Assembly (NCBI GenBank): GCA_024639025.1
Contig: JAHEJF010000032.1
Coordinates: forward strand, 1-10,490
Source: Ahrensia sp.
Lineage (GTDB): Bacteria; Pseudomonadota; Alphaproteobacteria; Rhizobiales; Rhizobiaceae
Direction of reading: 5' to 3'
Length of the DNA: 10,490 nt
Shown: positions 1-7,723 of the stretch, piece after piece
Position numbering within the stretch: position 1 is the stretch's first letter
Layout of the letters: every line of letters starts with the position of its first letter
Translations under genes and position numbers: made by a program
Notes under the pieces: generated by a model
What the model was told of the DNA's origin: nothing
Seen by the model: the letters and a program-made list of their open reading frames with translations, nothing else
Database searches by the model: none

Positions 1-472
1 ACAACACGCAAGTGGTGCGATCTTCCCAATCGATGATCCTCGAAAATGTCTCCGCACCGATCACCAGGATGCGACGGGCCATGCCCCCCCGAATATAAAG
101 GTCGGCTGTCGTAATGGCATAAACAAATCCTGTGCACACCGCTTGGAGGTCGAATGCCGCCCCATGCTTCATACCCAGCCGGTTTTGGATGTTCACTGCG
201 GTGGCCGGAAATGTATTGTCAGGCGTCGACGTTGCCACGATGATCAGGTCAATGTCCTGTGGTGTGACGCCCGCCGTCTCCATGGCAGAGCGCGCAGCAG
301 CTTCACCCAGAGAGGCTGAGGTTTCATTTTCGTTCGCTATGTAGCGCTGCTTGATACCCGTGCGCTGCTCGATCCACTCACTACTTGTGTCAACAATGCT
401 CTCGAGCTCCTTGTTTGGAACCACGCGTTCGGGCAATGCACTGCCGACACCAATTATCTTTGAACGGATCAT
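1..472 (-). CDS. fabH: Beta-ketoacyl-ACP synthase III (FabH), N-terminal half, cut by the window edge
   Basis: FabH condenses acetyl-CoA with malonyl-ACP to start type II fatty acid synthesis in the cytosol. Translating the minus strand from the ATG at 472 gives 157 residues before the window ends, about half of the usual length of roughly 320. The thiolase-fold start [18 protein letters not shown], the segment [10 protein letters not shown] near residues 31-40, and the active-site loop AVCTGF with the nucleophilic Cys113 are all visible. The catalytic His and Asn lie off the edge. The ATG sits one base after the plsX stop (474), so the two are probably co-transcribed and translationally coupled. 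Only a weak purine-rich stretch (GACGAG) precedes the start. Position, motif and length agree with the family, so the identification is secure. The gene is partial only because the window ends. Confidence 0.95.
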   Translation of the reverse strand, partial: MIRSKIIGVGSALPERVVPNKELESIVDTSSEWIEQRTGIKQRYIANENETSASLGEAAARSAMETAGVTPQDIDLIIVATSTPDNTFPATAVNIQNRLGMKHGAAFDLQAVCTGFVYAITTADLYIRGGMARRILVIGAETFSRIIDWEDRTTCVL

Positions 473-473
473 C

Positions 474-1571
474 CTAGCTCGTCTTTTTTGCAGTTTCGTC
501 TTTTTCAGGTGATTGGGCGGTTTCTTCTTCGCGGGAAAAATCACTCGCGCGCCCTTGTCGTCGGTGGAATTGCTTTATATCTCGCTCAATCTTGCTAAGA
601 AGTTGATTGCGCACCATGTCATGGCCCATATCCAGTGCCGCAGCAAAGCCCTCGCCGTCTGCACCACCATGGCTCTTGATTACAATGCCATTGAGGCCAA
701 GAAACACACCACCATTGACCTTGCGCGGATCCATTTTGTCGCGCAGCCGGTTAAACGCACCTCTGGCAAACAGATAACCCAGCCGCGCCATCCACGTATG
801 GCTCATGGTTGCACGCAGGTATTCGCCAATCTGGCGCGCCGTACCCTCAGCGGTTTTTAGCGCAATATTGCCCGAAAAACCTTCCGTCACCACGACATCA
901 ACTGTGCCCTTGCCCAAATCATCGCCTTCTACAAAGCCGTGATACTCAATGCCCGGCAAGTCTGCGTCACGCAGCAGCCTGCCTGCTTCCTTGACCTCTT
1001 CCTGCCCTTTGATCTCTTCAACACCAACATTGAGCAGACCAACAAGTGGTTTCCTGGTTTCAATCAGGGCACGCGCCATGGCCGCGCCCATCACCGAGAA
1101 GTCGACCAGTTGCTGTGCGTCTGCTCCGATCGTGGCACCGACATCGAGCACGATGCTTTCACCACGCAAGGTTGGCCAGATCGCGGCAATTGCCGGTCGC
1201 TCGATGTCAGCCATGGTGCGTAAACAAAAGCGCGACATCGCCATGAGCGCGCCCGTATTGCCAGCGGAAACGCAAACATCCGCATCGCCGGTCTTTACCG
1301 CCTCAATCGCCTTCCACATCGATGATTTCCAACGGCCTTGCCTGAGTGCCTGGCTTGGCTTGTCATCCATGCGTACTGCGACATCGCAATGAACAATGTC
1401 GCTGGCCGCCTTGAGCTTGGGAAATTTCTCGAGTTCAGGCGCAACGAATTCCTGTTTGCCAAAAAACAAGAACCTCAGCTCGGGATGTCTTTCGAGCGAA
1501 ATGGCCGCGCCCGGAACCAGGACTGCCGGTCCAAAATCACCGCCCATTGCATCAACTGATATTGTGACCAA
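474..1571 (-). CDS. plsX: Phosphate acyltransferase PlsX (acyl-ACP:phosphate transacylase)
   Basis: PlsX makes acyl-phosphate from acyl-ACP and phosphate. PlsY then uses it to acylate glycerol-3-phosphate, so this is the entry to phospholipid synthesis on the inner face of the membrane. The 365-residue product has the family start [14 protein letters not shown], then [10 protein letters not shown] (about 101-110), [10 protein letters not shown] (142-151), [17 protein letters not shown] (227-243) and [15 protein letters not shown] (289-303). It ends in a charged tail that is probably disordered. The only standard start codon in this frame before an upstream stop (1664-1662) is TTG at 1571, with GAACGAGA a few bases before it. 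TTG therefore looks real, and family alignment starts there. fabH follows one base after the stop, and the DUF177 gene lies upstream across a 110-bp gap. Function is secure; the exact start is a little less so. Confidence 0.95.
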   Translation of the reverse strand: MVTISVDAMGGDFGPAVLVPGAAISLERHPELRFLFFGKQEFVAPELEKFPKLKAASDIVHCDVAVRMDDKPSQALRQGRWKSSMWKAIEAVKTGDADVCVSAGNTGALMAMSRFCLRTMADIERPAIAAIWPTLRGESIVLDVGATIGADAQQLVDFSVMGAAMARALIETRKPLVGLLNVGVEEIKGQEEVKEAGRLLRDADLPGIEYHGFVEGDDLGKGTVDVVVTEGFSGNIALKTAEGTARQIGEYLRATMSHTWMARLGYLFARGAFNRLRDKMDPRKVNGGVFLGLNGIVIKSHGGADGEGFAAALDMGHDMVRNQLLSKIERDIKQFHRRQGRASDFSREEETAQSPEKDETAKKTS

Positions 1572-1681
1572 ACTGATCTCGTTCTTGGTTAGCGGCGCCT
1601 GCAGGGACTGCCGGCCTGTTTGATTTTGATTCGCCTGAAAATAGCGGTTTTGTGCGATGTCTCAACCATAATCTGGACGCT

Positions 1682-2275
1682 TCACAGCTTGTCGCGGATC
1701 TGGGACAAGGCAGCAAACGGGTTTTCCTTGTCCTCGGCCTTATCGTTTTCATCCACAAGCGCGGTGGCAGCATGATCGGCTTGTGCCGACCTGGGATAAG
1801 GGTCGAGCTCAAGTGCAAAAAACTCCAAAGCAACCTTGCCAACATCCAATATGGGCGGCTCAAAGACTTCCGGTGCATCATCACCTTCTGCCTCAATGAT
1901 CAGTTCCTGTGTTTCGGCCGAGATATTCGGCTTCGCCAATTTCGACATTTCAGGAACAAATACTGCATCAATTTCAGCATCGATGGTCTCGGATACCGGC
2001 TCCAAAGTTACAACACAGGCTTGTTCCAATTGGGCCCTGATTGAGCCGGTTACACGCACACCATCCTTGTGCCAGGACTTAATCTTCAACTCGGACGCAA
2101 ACTGGTTGAGGGAAACAAGCTGCAATTGTTCAGCGATTTGGGCGCGTGTCTGTTCATCGGGATTGAGTACAACCTGCAGCCCCTTTGCCGGCAACCTTGA
2201 TGTGTCGACAGGGTAAGACAGCGGTTCGTCAATCTCAGATTGTGCCCCTTCTTGAGGCTTCTGTTTGCTGCTCAT
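1682..2275 (-). CDS. DUF177 / YceD family protein (large ribosomal RNA accumulation protein)
   Basis: A 197-residue soluble protein of the DUF177 (YceD) family. Members are linked to accumulation of 23S rRNA, though the mechanism is poorly known. Visible family marks are the central QACVVTLEPV (85-94), the following FVPEM segment, EFFALELDPYPR (151-162) and the C-terminal ENPFAALSQI (184-193). The N-terminal 15 residues are polar and acidic. The ATG at 2275 follows the chaperone stop (2289) by 13 bases, with AAGGG about ten bases upstream, so the two genes are probably co-transcribed. In many bacteria this gene is followed by rpmF (ribosomal protein L32) and then plsX. Here plsX follows without rpmF, as I recall is usual in alphaproteobacteria. 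The family call is firm; the biochemical role is from family literature only. Confidence 0.9.
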   Translation of the reverse strand: MSSKQKPQEGAQSEIDEPLSYPVDTSRLPAKGLQVVLNPDEQTRAQIAEQLQLVSLNQFASELKIKSWHKDGVRVTGSIRAQLEQACVVTLEPVSETIDAEIDAVFVPEMSKLAKPNISAETQELIIEAEGDDAPEVFEPPILDVGKVALEFFALELDPYPRSAQADHAATALVDENDKAEDKENPFAALSQIRDKL

Positions 2276-2288
2276 CTTATCGAGCCCT

Positions 2289-2831
2289 TTACCTGTCGGC
2301 CTGCGGAAAGCTCAACTCGCCCCGCAACACAGCGTCATCGGTCAGCGCAGACAATTGCTCTGCACCCTTGATCATATAGGTTGCGATGGCATGGCCATTC
2401 AAGCCGTCCATGTTTTCCGGGCTGACATTGCGGATCACAGCGTCAGCCAAGTTCTCAACATTGTTTTCATCCAGCGCGGTCCAATAGGGTTTCATTCGCC
2501 CATAGAACATTTTGCCCAGTTTTTTCATCCGTTTTGGTACGCCCGCATCACCCACGCCCAGTTCTCGGATGGAATGGTCCAGTTCGAGAAAAAACTCGTC
2601 CAACACATCCTGAGACAATTGCTCCATTGCTTCAGAGCCGCCCCGCGTTCTGTGAAGAAACAGGATCATGTGAAGACCAATGGCTTCATATCTGCCGATC
2701 GGCGTATCCGGCACGCCCCAACGTGCATACAGCGCAGGCTGTCTTCCCGCCGCAACGACCGAGGAATAAATGCTTGAGACGATTTTTTCATTGTCTGTTT
2801 TTTTGTTTTGTCGAAACAGTGACATAATCAT
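2289..2831 (-). CDS. Ubiquinol-cytochrome c chaperone family protein (CBP3-like)
   Basis: A 180-residue protein of the ubiquinol-cytochrome c chaperone family, related to mitochondrial Cbp3/UQCC1, which helps assemble cytochrome b of respiratory complex III. The bacterial role is inferred from that relation. Family blocks are YARWGVPDTPIGRYEAIGLH (35-54) with the following LFLHRTRG, and DHSIRELGVGDAGVPKRMKK (85-104) with the following LGKMFYGR. No signal peptide or membrane span is seen. The frame stays open to a GTG at 2876, but the ATG at 2831 has AGGA eight bases upstream and gives the family's usual length and N terminus (MIMSLFRQNKK), so I chose it. An ATG two codons later is also possible but too far from the AGGA. 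It heads the minus-strand run to DUF177, plsX and fabH, and is divergent from bamE. Confidence 0.88.
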   Translation of the reverse strand: MIMSLFRQNKKTDNEKIVSSIYSSVVAAGRQPALYARWGVPDTPIGRYEAIGLHMILFLHRTRGGSEAMEQLSQDVLDEFFLELDHSIRELGVGDAGVPKRMKKLGKMFYGRMKPYWTALDENNVENLADAVIRNVSPENMDGLNGHAIATYMIKGAEQLSALTDDAVLRGELSFPQADR

Positions 2832-2967
2832 TTTGCAAGTCCTAGGATCGAATGCGGCTAAAGCAAGATGTGACACTTGAGTGTTGAACCTTGCAAGAAA
2901 CCGAACGGTGGGTTACCGGACATATAGCAAAGGGCAAACAGAAGTGTAGCTCTTTCCAGGGAGTTTT
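2832..2967. promoter_or_regulatory. Divergent intergenic region between the chaperone operon and bamE
   Basis: This 136-bp gap must carry promoters for both directions, because the genes on each side start here. I see a ribosome binding site for each: AGGA (minus, 2843-2840) and AGGGAG (plus, 2958-2963). CATATAGC at 2921-2928 could be a -10 element for bamE, but no good -35 lies 17 bp before it. TTGCAAG occurs twice (2834 and 2891), and ACACTTGAGTGT (2873-2884) is a 5-bp dyad with a 2-bp centre. None of these is strong enough to name a regulator. Confidence 0.4.
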
Positions 2968-3471
2968 ATGGTGGCGGGATATATGAGAAAATCAAACAAG
3001 GGTCGATTTATGTTGGCCGCTGTGCTTTCAACGGGCGCAATTGCACTTGCTGGTTGCAACACATCAAGTGTTCTGAGCGCCAAAGAAACCTTCAAACAGG
3101 GCTTTGTGATCGACGAAGAGACGCTGGCACTGGTGCCGCCAGGCTCAAGTCGTGACCAGGTACTGTTGTCGCTGGGTACGCCAACGACCACCAATGTGTT
3201 CGACTCAGAGGTGTTCTACTATATTTCCCAAACCCGGGTTCGTAACGCGCAGTTTCTCAAGCCAAAACTGGTGGATCAGCGTGTTCTGGCCATCTATTTC
3301 GACGAAGCCGAAACCGTTGAGCGGATTGCCGATTATGGCCTGAAAGACGGCAAGGTGTTTGATTTTGTCACCCGGGCGACACCAACCGGTGGCAAAGATC
3401 AGACCTTCCTGGCGCAAGTCTTCTCTGGTGCACTGGGTGGACCAACAGCGAGCTCAGTACTGGGTCGCTAG
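2968..3471 (+). CDS. bamE: Outer membrane lipoprotein BamE/OmlA (SmpA family)
   Basis: BamE is a small lipoprotein of the BAM complex, which folds beta-barrel proteins into the outer membrane. The 167-residue precursor has a basic n-region (RKSNKGR), a hydrophobic stretch and a lipobox LAGC with Cys30 as the lipidation site. It should be cut there by signal peptidase II and held on the inner leaflet of the outer membrane. The mature part has the SmpA/OmlA core: FVIDEETLALVPPGSSRDQV followed by LLSLGTP, then VFYYISQTR and VLAIYFDEAETVERIADYGL. The Gly/Ser-rich C-terminal tail (about 137-167) resembles alphaproteobacterial forms, in my recollection. The ATG at 2968 is preceded by AGGGAG with a 4-base spacer. 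GTG 2971 or ATG 2983 would also leave a working signal peptide. It is monocistronic, ending at the terminator at 3521-3558. Confidence 0.92.
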   Translation: MVAGYMRKSNKGRFMLAAVLSTGAIALAGCNTSSVLSAKETFKQGFVIDEETLALVPPGSSRDQVLLSLGTPTTTNVFDSEVFYYISQTRVRNAQFLKPKLVDQRVLAIYFDEAETVERIADYGLKDGKVFDFVTRATPTGGKDQTFLAQVFSGALGGPTASSVLGR

Positions 3472-3520
3472 AGCCCGTCGCACTTTAACGGATCGCCCTC
3501 GCTATTAGAGGGCAAAACTG

Positions 3521-3558
3521 AAAAAGGCCCGCGAGGATTACTCCCCGCGGGCCTTTTT
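3521..3558. terminator. Bidirectional Rho-independent terminator between bamE and hppA
   Basis: AAAAAGGCCCGCG (3521-3533) pairs perfectly with CGCGGGCCTTTTT (3546-3558) across a 12-base loop. The GC-rich stem has an A-run on one side and a T-run on the other, so it can end transcription of bamE (plus) and of hppA (minus). It lies 49 bases after the bamE stop and 113 bases beyond the hppA stop. A weaker hairpin, GCCCTC/GAGGGC (3495-3500 with 3508-3513), lies just before it and lacks a T-run. Confidence 0.92.
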
Positions 3559-3671
3559 GAGGTTGGATTGTCTAATATGTATCCCACTTTGCTGGAAGCG
3601 TGGCGCCGCTTTGGCATCGAATATTGGATGCCCGAAAGCGCGCCAGAGCTACAGTCAAAGCTTCAAACACA
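3559..3671. other. hppA 3' flank without a recognisable gene
   Basis: 113 bp between the shared terminator and the hppA stop. I find no gene, no T-run hairpin nearer to hppA, and no RNA element. A small AAGCG/CGCTT dyad surrounds GGCGCC near 3596-3611, but nothing marks it as functional. hppA transcripts probably carry this stretch as 3' untranslated sequence. Confidence 0.5.
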
Positions 3672-5807
3672 TTAGTGTGCAAGCACGGCCAGCAACAACA
3701 AGGCCACAATGTTTGTGATCTTGATCGCCGGGTTTACCGCTGGACCAGCTGTATCCTTGTAAGGATCACCCACTGTGTCGCCGGTAACAGAAGCCTTGTG
3801 TGCTTCTCCACCCTTTTCGTGCTTCACGCCATCCTTGTCTGTGAAACCGTCTTCAAACGACTTCTTGGCGTTATCCCAGGCTCCACCGCCTGATGTCATC
3901 GAAATCGCCACGAACAAGCCGTTTACGATCACACCGAGCAGCATGGCGCCCACGGCAGCGAAGGCAGATGCCTTCGAGCCAGACAGCATCAATACAGCGT
4001 AGTAGACAAAAATCGGAGCCAAAACAGGCATCAATGACGGAATAACCATCTCTTTGATCGCTGCCTTTGTAAGCAGATCCACTGCTCGTGCATAGTTGGG
4101 ACGCGACGTGCCAGCCATAATGCCTGGGTCTTCTTTAAATTGACGACGAACTTCTTCAACAATTGAACCCGCTGCGCGGCCAACGGCAGTCATGGCCATA
4201 CCACCGAAGAGGTATGGAATAAGACCGCCGAAGATCAAGCCCGCAACAACATATGGATTGGAAAGCGAGAAGGAGATATCGCCGACATCAGAGAAGTATG
4301 GATAATCGGTCGGGTTGGCCGCAAAGAATGCCAAGTCGTTCGAATAAGCCGCAAACAGAACCAGGGCACCCAGACCAGCGGAACCGATCGCATAACCCTT
4401 GGTCACCGCTTTGGTTGTGTTACCAACCGCATCAAGCGCATCGGTTGATTTGCGGACCTCAGGATCAAGACCTGACATCTCGGCAATTCCGCCGGCATTA
4501 TCGGTCACGGGACCAAATGCGTCGAGCGCAACAATCATGCCGGCAATGCCCAGCATCGCCGTCACAGCAATACCGGTGCCATAAAGACCGCCAAGTTGAT
4601 ACGTGGAAATGATGCCGCCAACGATGACAATCGCAGGCATGGCAGTTGATTCAAGCGAGATAGCAAGACCTTGGATGACATTGGTTCCGTGGCCGGTGAC
4701 TGATGCCTGTGAAATGGAGTTCACCGGACGCTTGTTTGTGCCCGTGTAGTACTCTGTAATCACAACGATCAAGCCCGTTACCACAAGGCCAACGACACCA
4801 CAGATAAACAGGTTCGTACCGTTCAGTGTCTGACCGGCAACCTCGCCGATATCACCCCATCCGATGGTCAGGGATGTCGCGCCGCCAAGACCGATAATCG
4901 AAAGCAATCCGGTCACAATCAGGCCCTTGTAAAGTGCGCCCATGATCGAACCGTTTGCGCCAAGCTTCACAAAGAAAGCACCAATGATCGACGTGATCAG
5001 ACAGGCACCACCGATGGCCAGCGGATACAGCATCACCTGGTCGAGAATTTCGGTTCCGGTAAAGAAGATCGAGCCCAACACCATGGTCGCTACAATCGTC
5101 ACCGCATAGGTTTCAAACAGGTCTGCAGCCATGCCGGCACAGTCGCCAACATTGTCGCCCACATTGTCGGCGATCGTTGCAGGGTTGCGTGGATCATCCT
5201 CGGGAATACCAGCTTCAACCTTACCAACAAGGTCGCCACCAACGTCAGCGCCTTTGGTGAAGATACCACCACCCAAACGGGCAAAGATCGAAATCAGTGA
5301 GGCACCGAAGCCCAGTGCCACCAGGGCATCGATTACGACGCGGCTTGAGGATTCAAGGCCCAGCATGTTGACCAGAATGAAGTAGTAGACTGCGACGCCA
5401 AGAAGTGCGAGGCCGGCCACCAACATGCCTGTAATCGCGCCCGACTTGAACGCAATATCCAGACCGGCTGCCAAAGAGTGTGATGCAGCCTGCGCCGTGC
5501 GCACATTGGCCCGAACCGAGACGTTCATGCCGATATAGCCTGCAATAGCAGAAAGCACCGCACCGATCGCAAAGCCAATTGCAGCTGTTGCGCCAAGCAA
5601 AGCAAATGTGATGAGAAAGACAACCACGCCCACAATCGCGACGTAGAAATATTGCCGGTTCAGATACGCTGATGCGCCTTCCCGGATTGCACCCGCAATT
5701 TCCTGCATACGCTCATTGCCTTGATCGGCAGCCAACACGGATTGTGTTGCCCAGATTGCGTAAACAATAGAAAGCAGGCCGCTTGCGATAACTGCAAGAA
5801 GAACCAT
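3672..5807 (-). CDS. hppA: Membrane-bound proton-pumping pyrophosphatase (H+-PPase), K+-independent type
   Basis: HppA hydrolyses pyrophosphate and pumps protons across the membrane, recovering energy from biosynthetic PPi. The 711-residue product is the usual length and almost wholly hydrophobic, consistent with about 16 membrane spans. The PPi-binding motifs [20 protein letters not shown] (188-207) and [18 protein letters not shown] (215-232) are intact, as are [16 protein letters not shown] (429-444) and the C-terminal [19 protein letters not shown] (675-693). In GNTTKA (462-467) the Lys466 marks the K+-independent class; K+-dependent enzymes have Ala there. The frame is open to 5864, but the ATG at 5807 has a strong GGAGGT four bases upstream and matches the family N terminus, so I use it. 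It has its own promoter region and converges on bamE across a shared terminator. Confidence 0.97.
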   Translation of the reverse strand: MVLLAVIASGLLSIVYAIWATQSVLAADQGNERMQEIAGAIREGASAYLNRQYFYVAIVGVVVFLITFALLGATAAIGFAIGAVLSAIAGYIGMNVSVRANVRTAQAASHSLAAGLDIAFKSGAITGMLVAGLALLGVAVYYFILVNMLGLESSSRVVIDALVALGFGASLISIFARLGGGIFTKGADVGGDLVGKVEAGIPEDDPRNPATIADNVGDNVGDCAGMAADLFETYAVTIVATMVLGSIFFTGTEILDQVMLYPLAIGGACLITSIIGAFFVKLGANGSIMGALYKGLIVTGLLSIIGLGGATSLTIGWGDIGEVAGQTLNGTNLFICGVVGLVVTGLIVVITEYYTGTNKRPVNSISQASVTGHGTNVIQGLAISLESTAMPAIVIVGGIISTYQLGGLYGTGIAVTAMLGIAGMIVALDAFGPVTDNAGGIAEMSGLDPEVRKSTDALDAVGNTTKAVTKGYAIGSAGLGALVLFAAYSNDLAFFAANPTDYPYFSDVGDISFSLSNPYVVAGLIFGGLIPYLFGGMAMTAVGRAAGSIVEEVRRQFKEDPGIMAGTSRPNYARAVDLLTKAAIKEMVIPSLMPVLAPIFVYYAVLMLSGSKASAFAAVGAMLLGVIVNGLFVAISMTSGGGAWDNAKKSFEDGFTDKDGVKHEKGGEAHKASVTGDTVGDPYKDTAGPAVNPAIKITNIVALLLLAVLAH

Positions 5808-5811
5808 TATT

Positions 5812-5817
5812 ACCTCC
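5812..5817 (-). promoter_or_regulatory. hppA: Strong ribosome binding site that fixes the hppA start
   Basis: GGAGGT on the minus strand lies four bases before the ATG at 5807. It is the clearest Shine-Dalgarno site in the window and is why I do not use the longer open frame reaching 5864, which would add 19 residues not seen in typical HppA proteins. Confidence 0.85.
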
Positions 5818-5830
5818 AAAGTGACCCGCG

Positions 5831-5859
5831 GAATAGTCCCCACAGCGGATCGAAAACAA
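5831..5859 (-). promoter_or_regulatory. hppA: Possible housekeeping-sigma promoter of hppA
   Basis: On the minus strand, TTGTTT (5859-5854) and CTATTC (5836-5831) are 17 bp apart. They resemble the alphaproteobacterial -35 TTGAC-type and -10 CTATAT-type elements. Transcription would begin near 5823, giving a short leader with the GGAGGT ribosome binding site at 5817-5812. Each hexamer matches only partly, so this is a guess from spacing and place. Confidence 0.35.
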
Positions 5860-5870
5860 AGCAAACCTGA

Positions 5871-5886
5871 ATTCCCGAGCGGGAAT
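5871..5886. promoter_or_regulatory. Perfect 16-bp dyad upstream of hppA (operator-like)
   Basis: ATTCCCG-AG-CGGGAAT is a perfect 7-bp inverted repeat with a 2-bp centre. It ends 12 bp upstream of the possible hppA -35 element, a usual place for an activator or repressor site. No matching regulator is encoded here and I do not recognise the motif. A chance palindrome cannot be excluded. Confidence 0.4.
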
Positions 5887-5922
5887 CTCGATGCTTGGCG
5901 CGTTCAATAGCAGAAGGGATTT

Positions 5923-5938
5923 TGCGGTCAAGACCGCA
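5923..5938. repeat. Perfect 16-bp dyad between the MFS gene and hppA
   Basis: TGCGGTC-AA-GACCGCA is a perfect 7-bp inverted repeat with a 2-bp centre, 45 bases past the MFS stop codon. As RNA it could form a short hairpin ending the long minus-strand operon. The minus-strand sequence after it is AAAATCCC, not a U-run, so it is not a standard intrinsic terminator. It could instead be a protein-binding site paired with the dyad at 5871-5886. Confidence 0.35.
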
Positions 5939-5983
5939 GACGGTTAGGCTTTGGATTAGATCAGGAAAAGCGCGACGATTCTC

Positions 5984-7234
5984 TTACAGCGATGCAGCAA
6001 CAGCACGACGTTGCGAAACCACCTGGATGGCCAGAACAACCAAGCAGAAACCCGCTGCGGGGAACACGATCCAATTGATCATGTCCCAACCATAGGCATT
6101 GAGGGTCGCGCCAGATGCAAGCGATGCGACTGCCACGAATGAGAATAGCGCAAAGTCGTGTATCCCCTGGACCTTGTTCTTTTCGCTGGGTCTGTATGCA
6201 TCTGTCAGCATGGCTGTTGATCCAATAAAGCCGAAATTCCAGCCCACGCCCAACAAGATCAACGCAATCCAGAATTGCCAAAGGCCCAAACCTGACAGCG
6301 CGACAATGCCGCAGCCAATCAGCAGTAACAAACCCGTGGCCACGATAGTCTCTTTTCCAAATCGGGCGATCAATTTGCCCGTGAAGAAACTGGGGCCAAA
6401 CATGGCCAATACGTGCCAGGATATGCCGAGCGTTGCATCGTCAGCGGAATGGCCGCAGGCAACCATGGCCAGCGGAGCCCCCGTCATCACAAATGCCATG
6501 AGTGCATAGGTAACAACTGCGCAAAGAAAGGAGACCATAAAGCGTGGCTGCGCTATGATTGTCCGCAGCGGTCTTTCGTCGTCGCTGGGATCATCCAGCT
6601 CCTCAACAACCACTGGCGCAGGTTTCAATGTCAGCAGGATTGCTGTGCCGATCAGGCCAAGCACAACAGCAGACAGAAAGGCACCGGCATAGCTGACGGG
6701 TGCCATCAAATCCTTGGTCAGGATCGCACTTTGCGGGCCAATGATGGCTGCCAGGATGCCGCCGCACAGTACCCAGGAGATTGCTTGAGACTTAAAAGCT
6801 TTTGGCGCAGCATCGGCTGCAGCAAATCGGTATTGCTGCTGAAATGAGCCACCAACGCCAATGATGGCCAGACCCAAAGCGAAGAGCCAGAAACTGTGCA
6901 TAAGAAGAGCCATGGCTGCTGTCGCAGCGCCCAGGCTGACAATCAATGCACCTGCCGAGAATCCGTATCGACGCCCGATGGCACGCATTAACATGGCGGC
7001 TGGCAATGCGCCCAAGGCAACGCCAAGATTGAAAGTTGTTACCGGCATGGTCGCCAGTGTCTTGTCAGCGCCAAGAAGGTAAAAGCCAGCCAAACCACCC
7101 AGCGATATGCAGATGGGCTGCGTCGAGCCAATAAAGGACTGCGCTGCGGCCAACGTCAGCGCCGTTTGCTTGGCTTGTTTGAGATGCTCTATTTCTTGCA
7201 CCGGACTTTTCCAATCGGAGCCGAGGAGGCTCAC
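5984..7234 (-). CDS. MFS transporter of unknown substrate, last gene of the riboflavin-nusB operon
   Basis: A 416-residue Major Facilitator Superfamily permease of the inner membrane. About twelve hydrophobic segments fall in two halves. They are split by an acidic cytoplasmic loop near 205-225 (EELDDPSDDERP). The motif-A-like RAIGRRYGF (84-92) follows the second segment, and its second-half counterpart GKLIARFG is at 287-294. Other marks are SFQQQYRFAAAD (130-141) and LGVGWNFGFIGSTAMLTDAY (328-347) with the following RPSEKNK, seen in a group of proteobacterial MFS proteins without known substrate. GTG 7234 lies six bases after the nusB stop, with AAGAAG nine bases before it; GTG 7201 is an alternative. 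Its place after ribD-ribE-ribH-nusB suggests co-transcription and leaves open a link to flavin transport, such as a distant relation to the rhizobial riboflavin transporter RfnT. I cannot show that from sequence. Confidence 0.85.
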   Translation of the reverse strand: MSLLGSDWKSPVQEIEHLKQAKQTALTLAAAQSFIGSTQPICISLGGLAGFYLLGADKTLATMPVTTFNLGVALGALPAAMLMRAIGRRYGFSAGALIVSLGAATAAMALLMHSFWLFALGLAIIGVGGSFQQQYRFAAADAAPKAFKSQAISWVLCGGILAAIIGPQSAILTKDLMAPVSYAGAFLSAVVLGLIGTAILLTLKPAPVVVEELDDPSDDERPLRTIIAQPRFMVSFLCAVVTYALMAFVMTGAPLAMVACGHSADDATLGISWHVLAMFGPSFFTGKLIARFGKETIVATGLLLLIGCGIVALSGLGLWQFWIALILLGVGWNFGFIGSTAMLTDAYRPSEKNKVQGIHDFALFSFVAVASLASGATLNAYGWDMINWIVFPAAGFCLVVLAIQVVSQRRAVAASL

Positions 7235-7240
7235 TACGCG

Positions 7241-7723
7241 TTACTTCTTTGCCCGGACCTGACGGGCGACTCGATCGAGTACGGCATTGACCAGCTTTGG
7301 TTCATCACCATCGTCGTAAAAGGCCTGCGTGATATCGAGATATTCGGATACAACAACCGCGACCGGAACGTCCTTGCGTTCAATCAATTCGTAGACCCCT
7401 GCACGCAATATAGCGCGCAATGTGCTGTCGATGCGCGATAGGGGCCAGTCTTCCTGCAACGCATCGTGAATGATGGGATCGAGTTTCTTCTGGTCCTTGA
7501 CCACACCCGCCAAAATGCCGCGGAACCACGCAGCATCCGCATCAAGATATTGCTCACCATCGATCATTTTGCCCAGACGATGGGTCTCGTATTCGGCAGC
7601 AATTTCCATCACGCCCGCGCCCGAGGCATCCATTTGGAAGAGTGCTTGAACAGCTGCAAGACGCGCTGCACCACGCTTATTGGCAGGTCTCGGGGAGCTC
7701 TTGGCCACAGGTTCAACAGCCAT
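7241..7723 (-). CDS. nusB: Transcription antitermination factor NusB
   Basis: NusB binds the boxA element of rRNA leader RNA together with NusE (ribosomal protein S10) and helps RNA polymerase resist early termination in rRNA operons. The 160-residue, all-helical product has the usual N-terminal region [17 protein letters not shown] (16-32), with the arginines that contact RNA. It also has [20 protein letters not shown] (88-107) and the C-terminal segment [20 protein letters not shown] (119-138) followed by [15 protein letters not shown] 17-residue basic, Pro/Ala-rich tail precedes the core. The ATG at 7723 shares its A with the ribH stop (TGATG), so translation is probably coupled to ribH. 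This ribH-nusB pairing is common in bacteria. The MFS gene starts six bases after its stop. Confidence 0.96.
   Translation of the reverse strand: MAVEPVAKSSPRPANKRGAARLAAVQALFQMDASGAGVMEIAAEYETHRLGKMIDGEQYLDADAAWFRGILAGVVKDQKKLDPIIHDALQEDWPLSRIDSTLRAILRAGVYELIERKDVPVAVVVSEYLDITQAFYDDGDEPKLVNAVLDRVARQVRAKK

Noticed and set aside
949..1392. Long plus-strand open frames opposite plsX, and similar ones opposite DUF177, ribD and hppA
   Set aside because: They are antisense to well-identified genes, have low-complexity products and no domains; they arise from the codon bias of the true genes.
1589..1669. Possible 26-codon small ORF (minus) in the DUF177-plsX gap, ending in RRR
   Set aside because: It has no ribosome binding site and no family resemblance; a frame of this length is expected by chance in a 110-bp gap.
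1552..1896. 114-codon open frame on the minus strand spanning the DUF177 end and the plsX start
   Set aside because: It lies mostly inside the DUF177 gene in another frame, its product is Arg/Pro/Leu-rich with no recognisable domain, and it runs into plsX. It reads as a shadow frame.
2832..2876. Longer start of the ubiquinol-cytochrome c chaperone gene at GTG 2876
   Set aside because: The ATG at 2831 has AGGA at good spacing and gives the usual family N terminus and length; the extra 15 residues look unlike the family.
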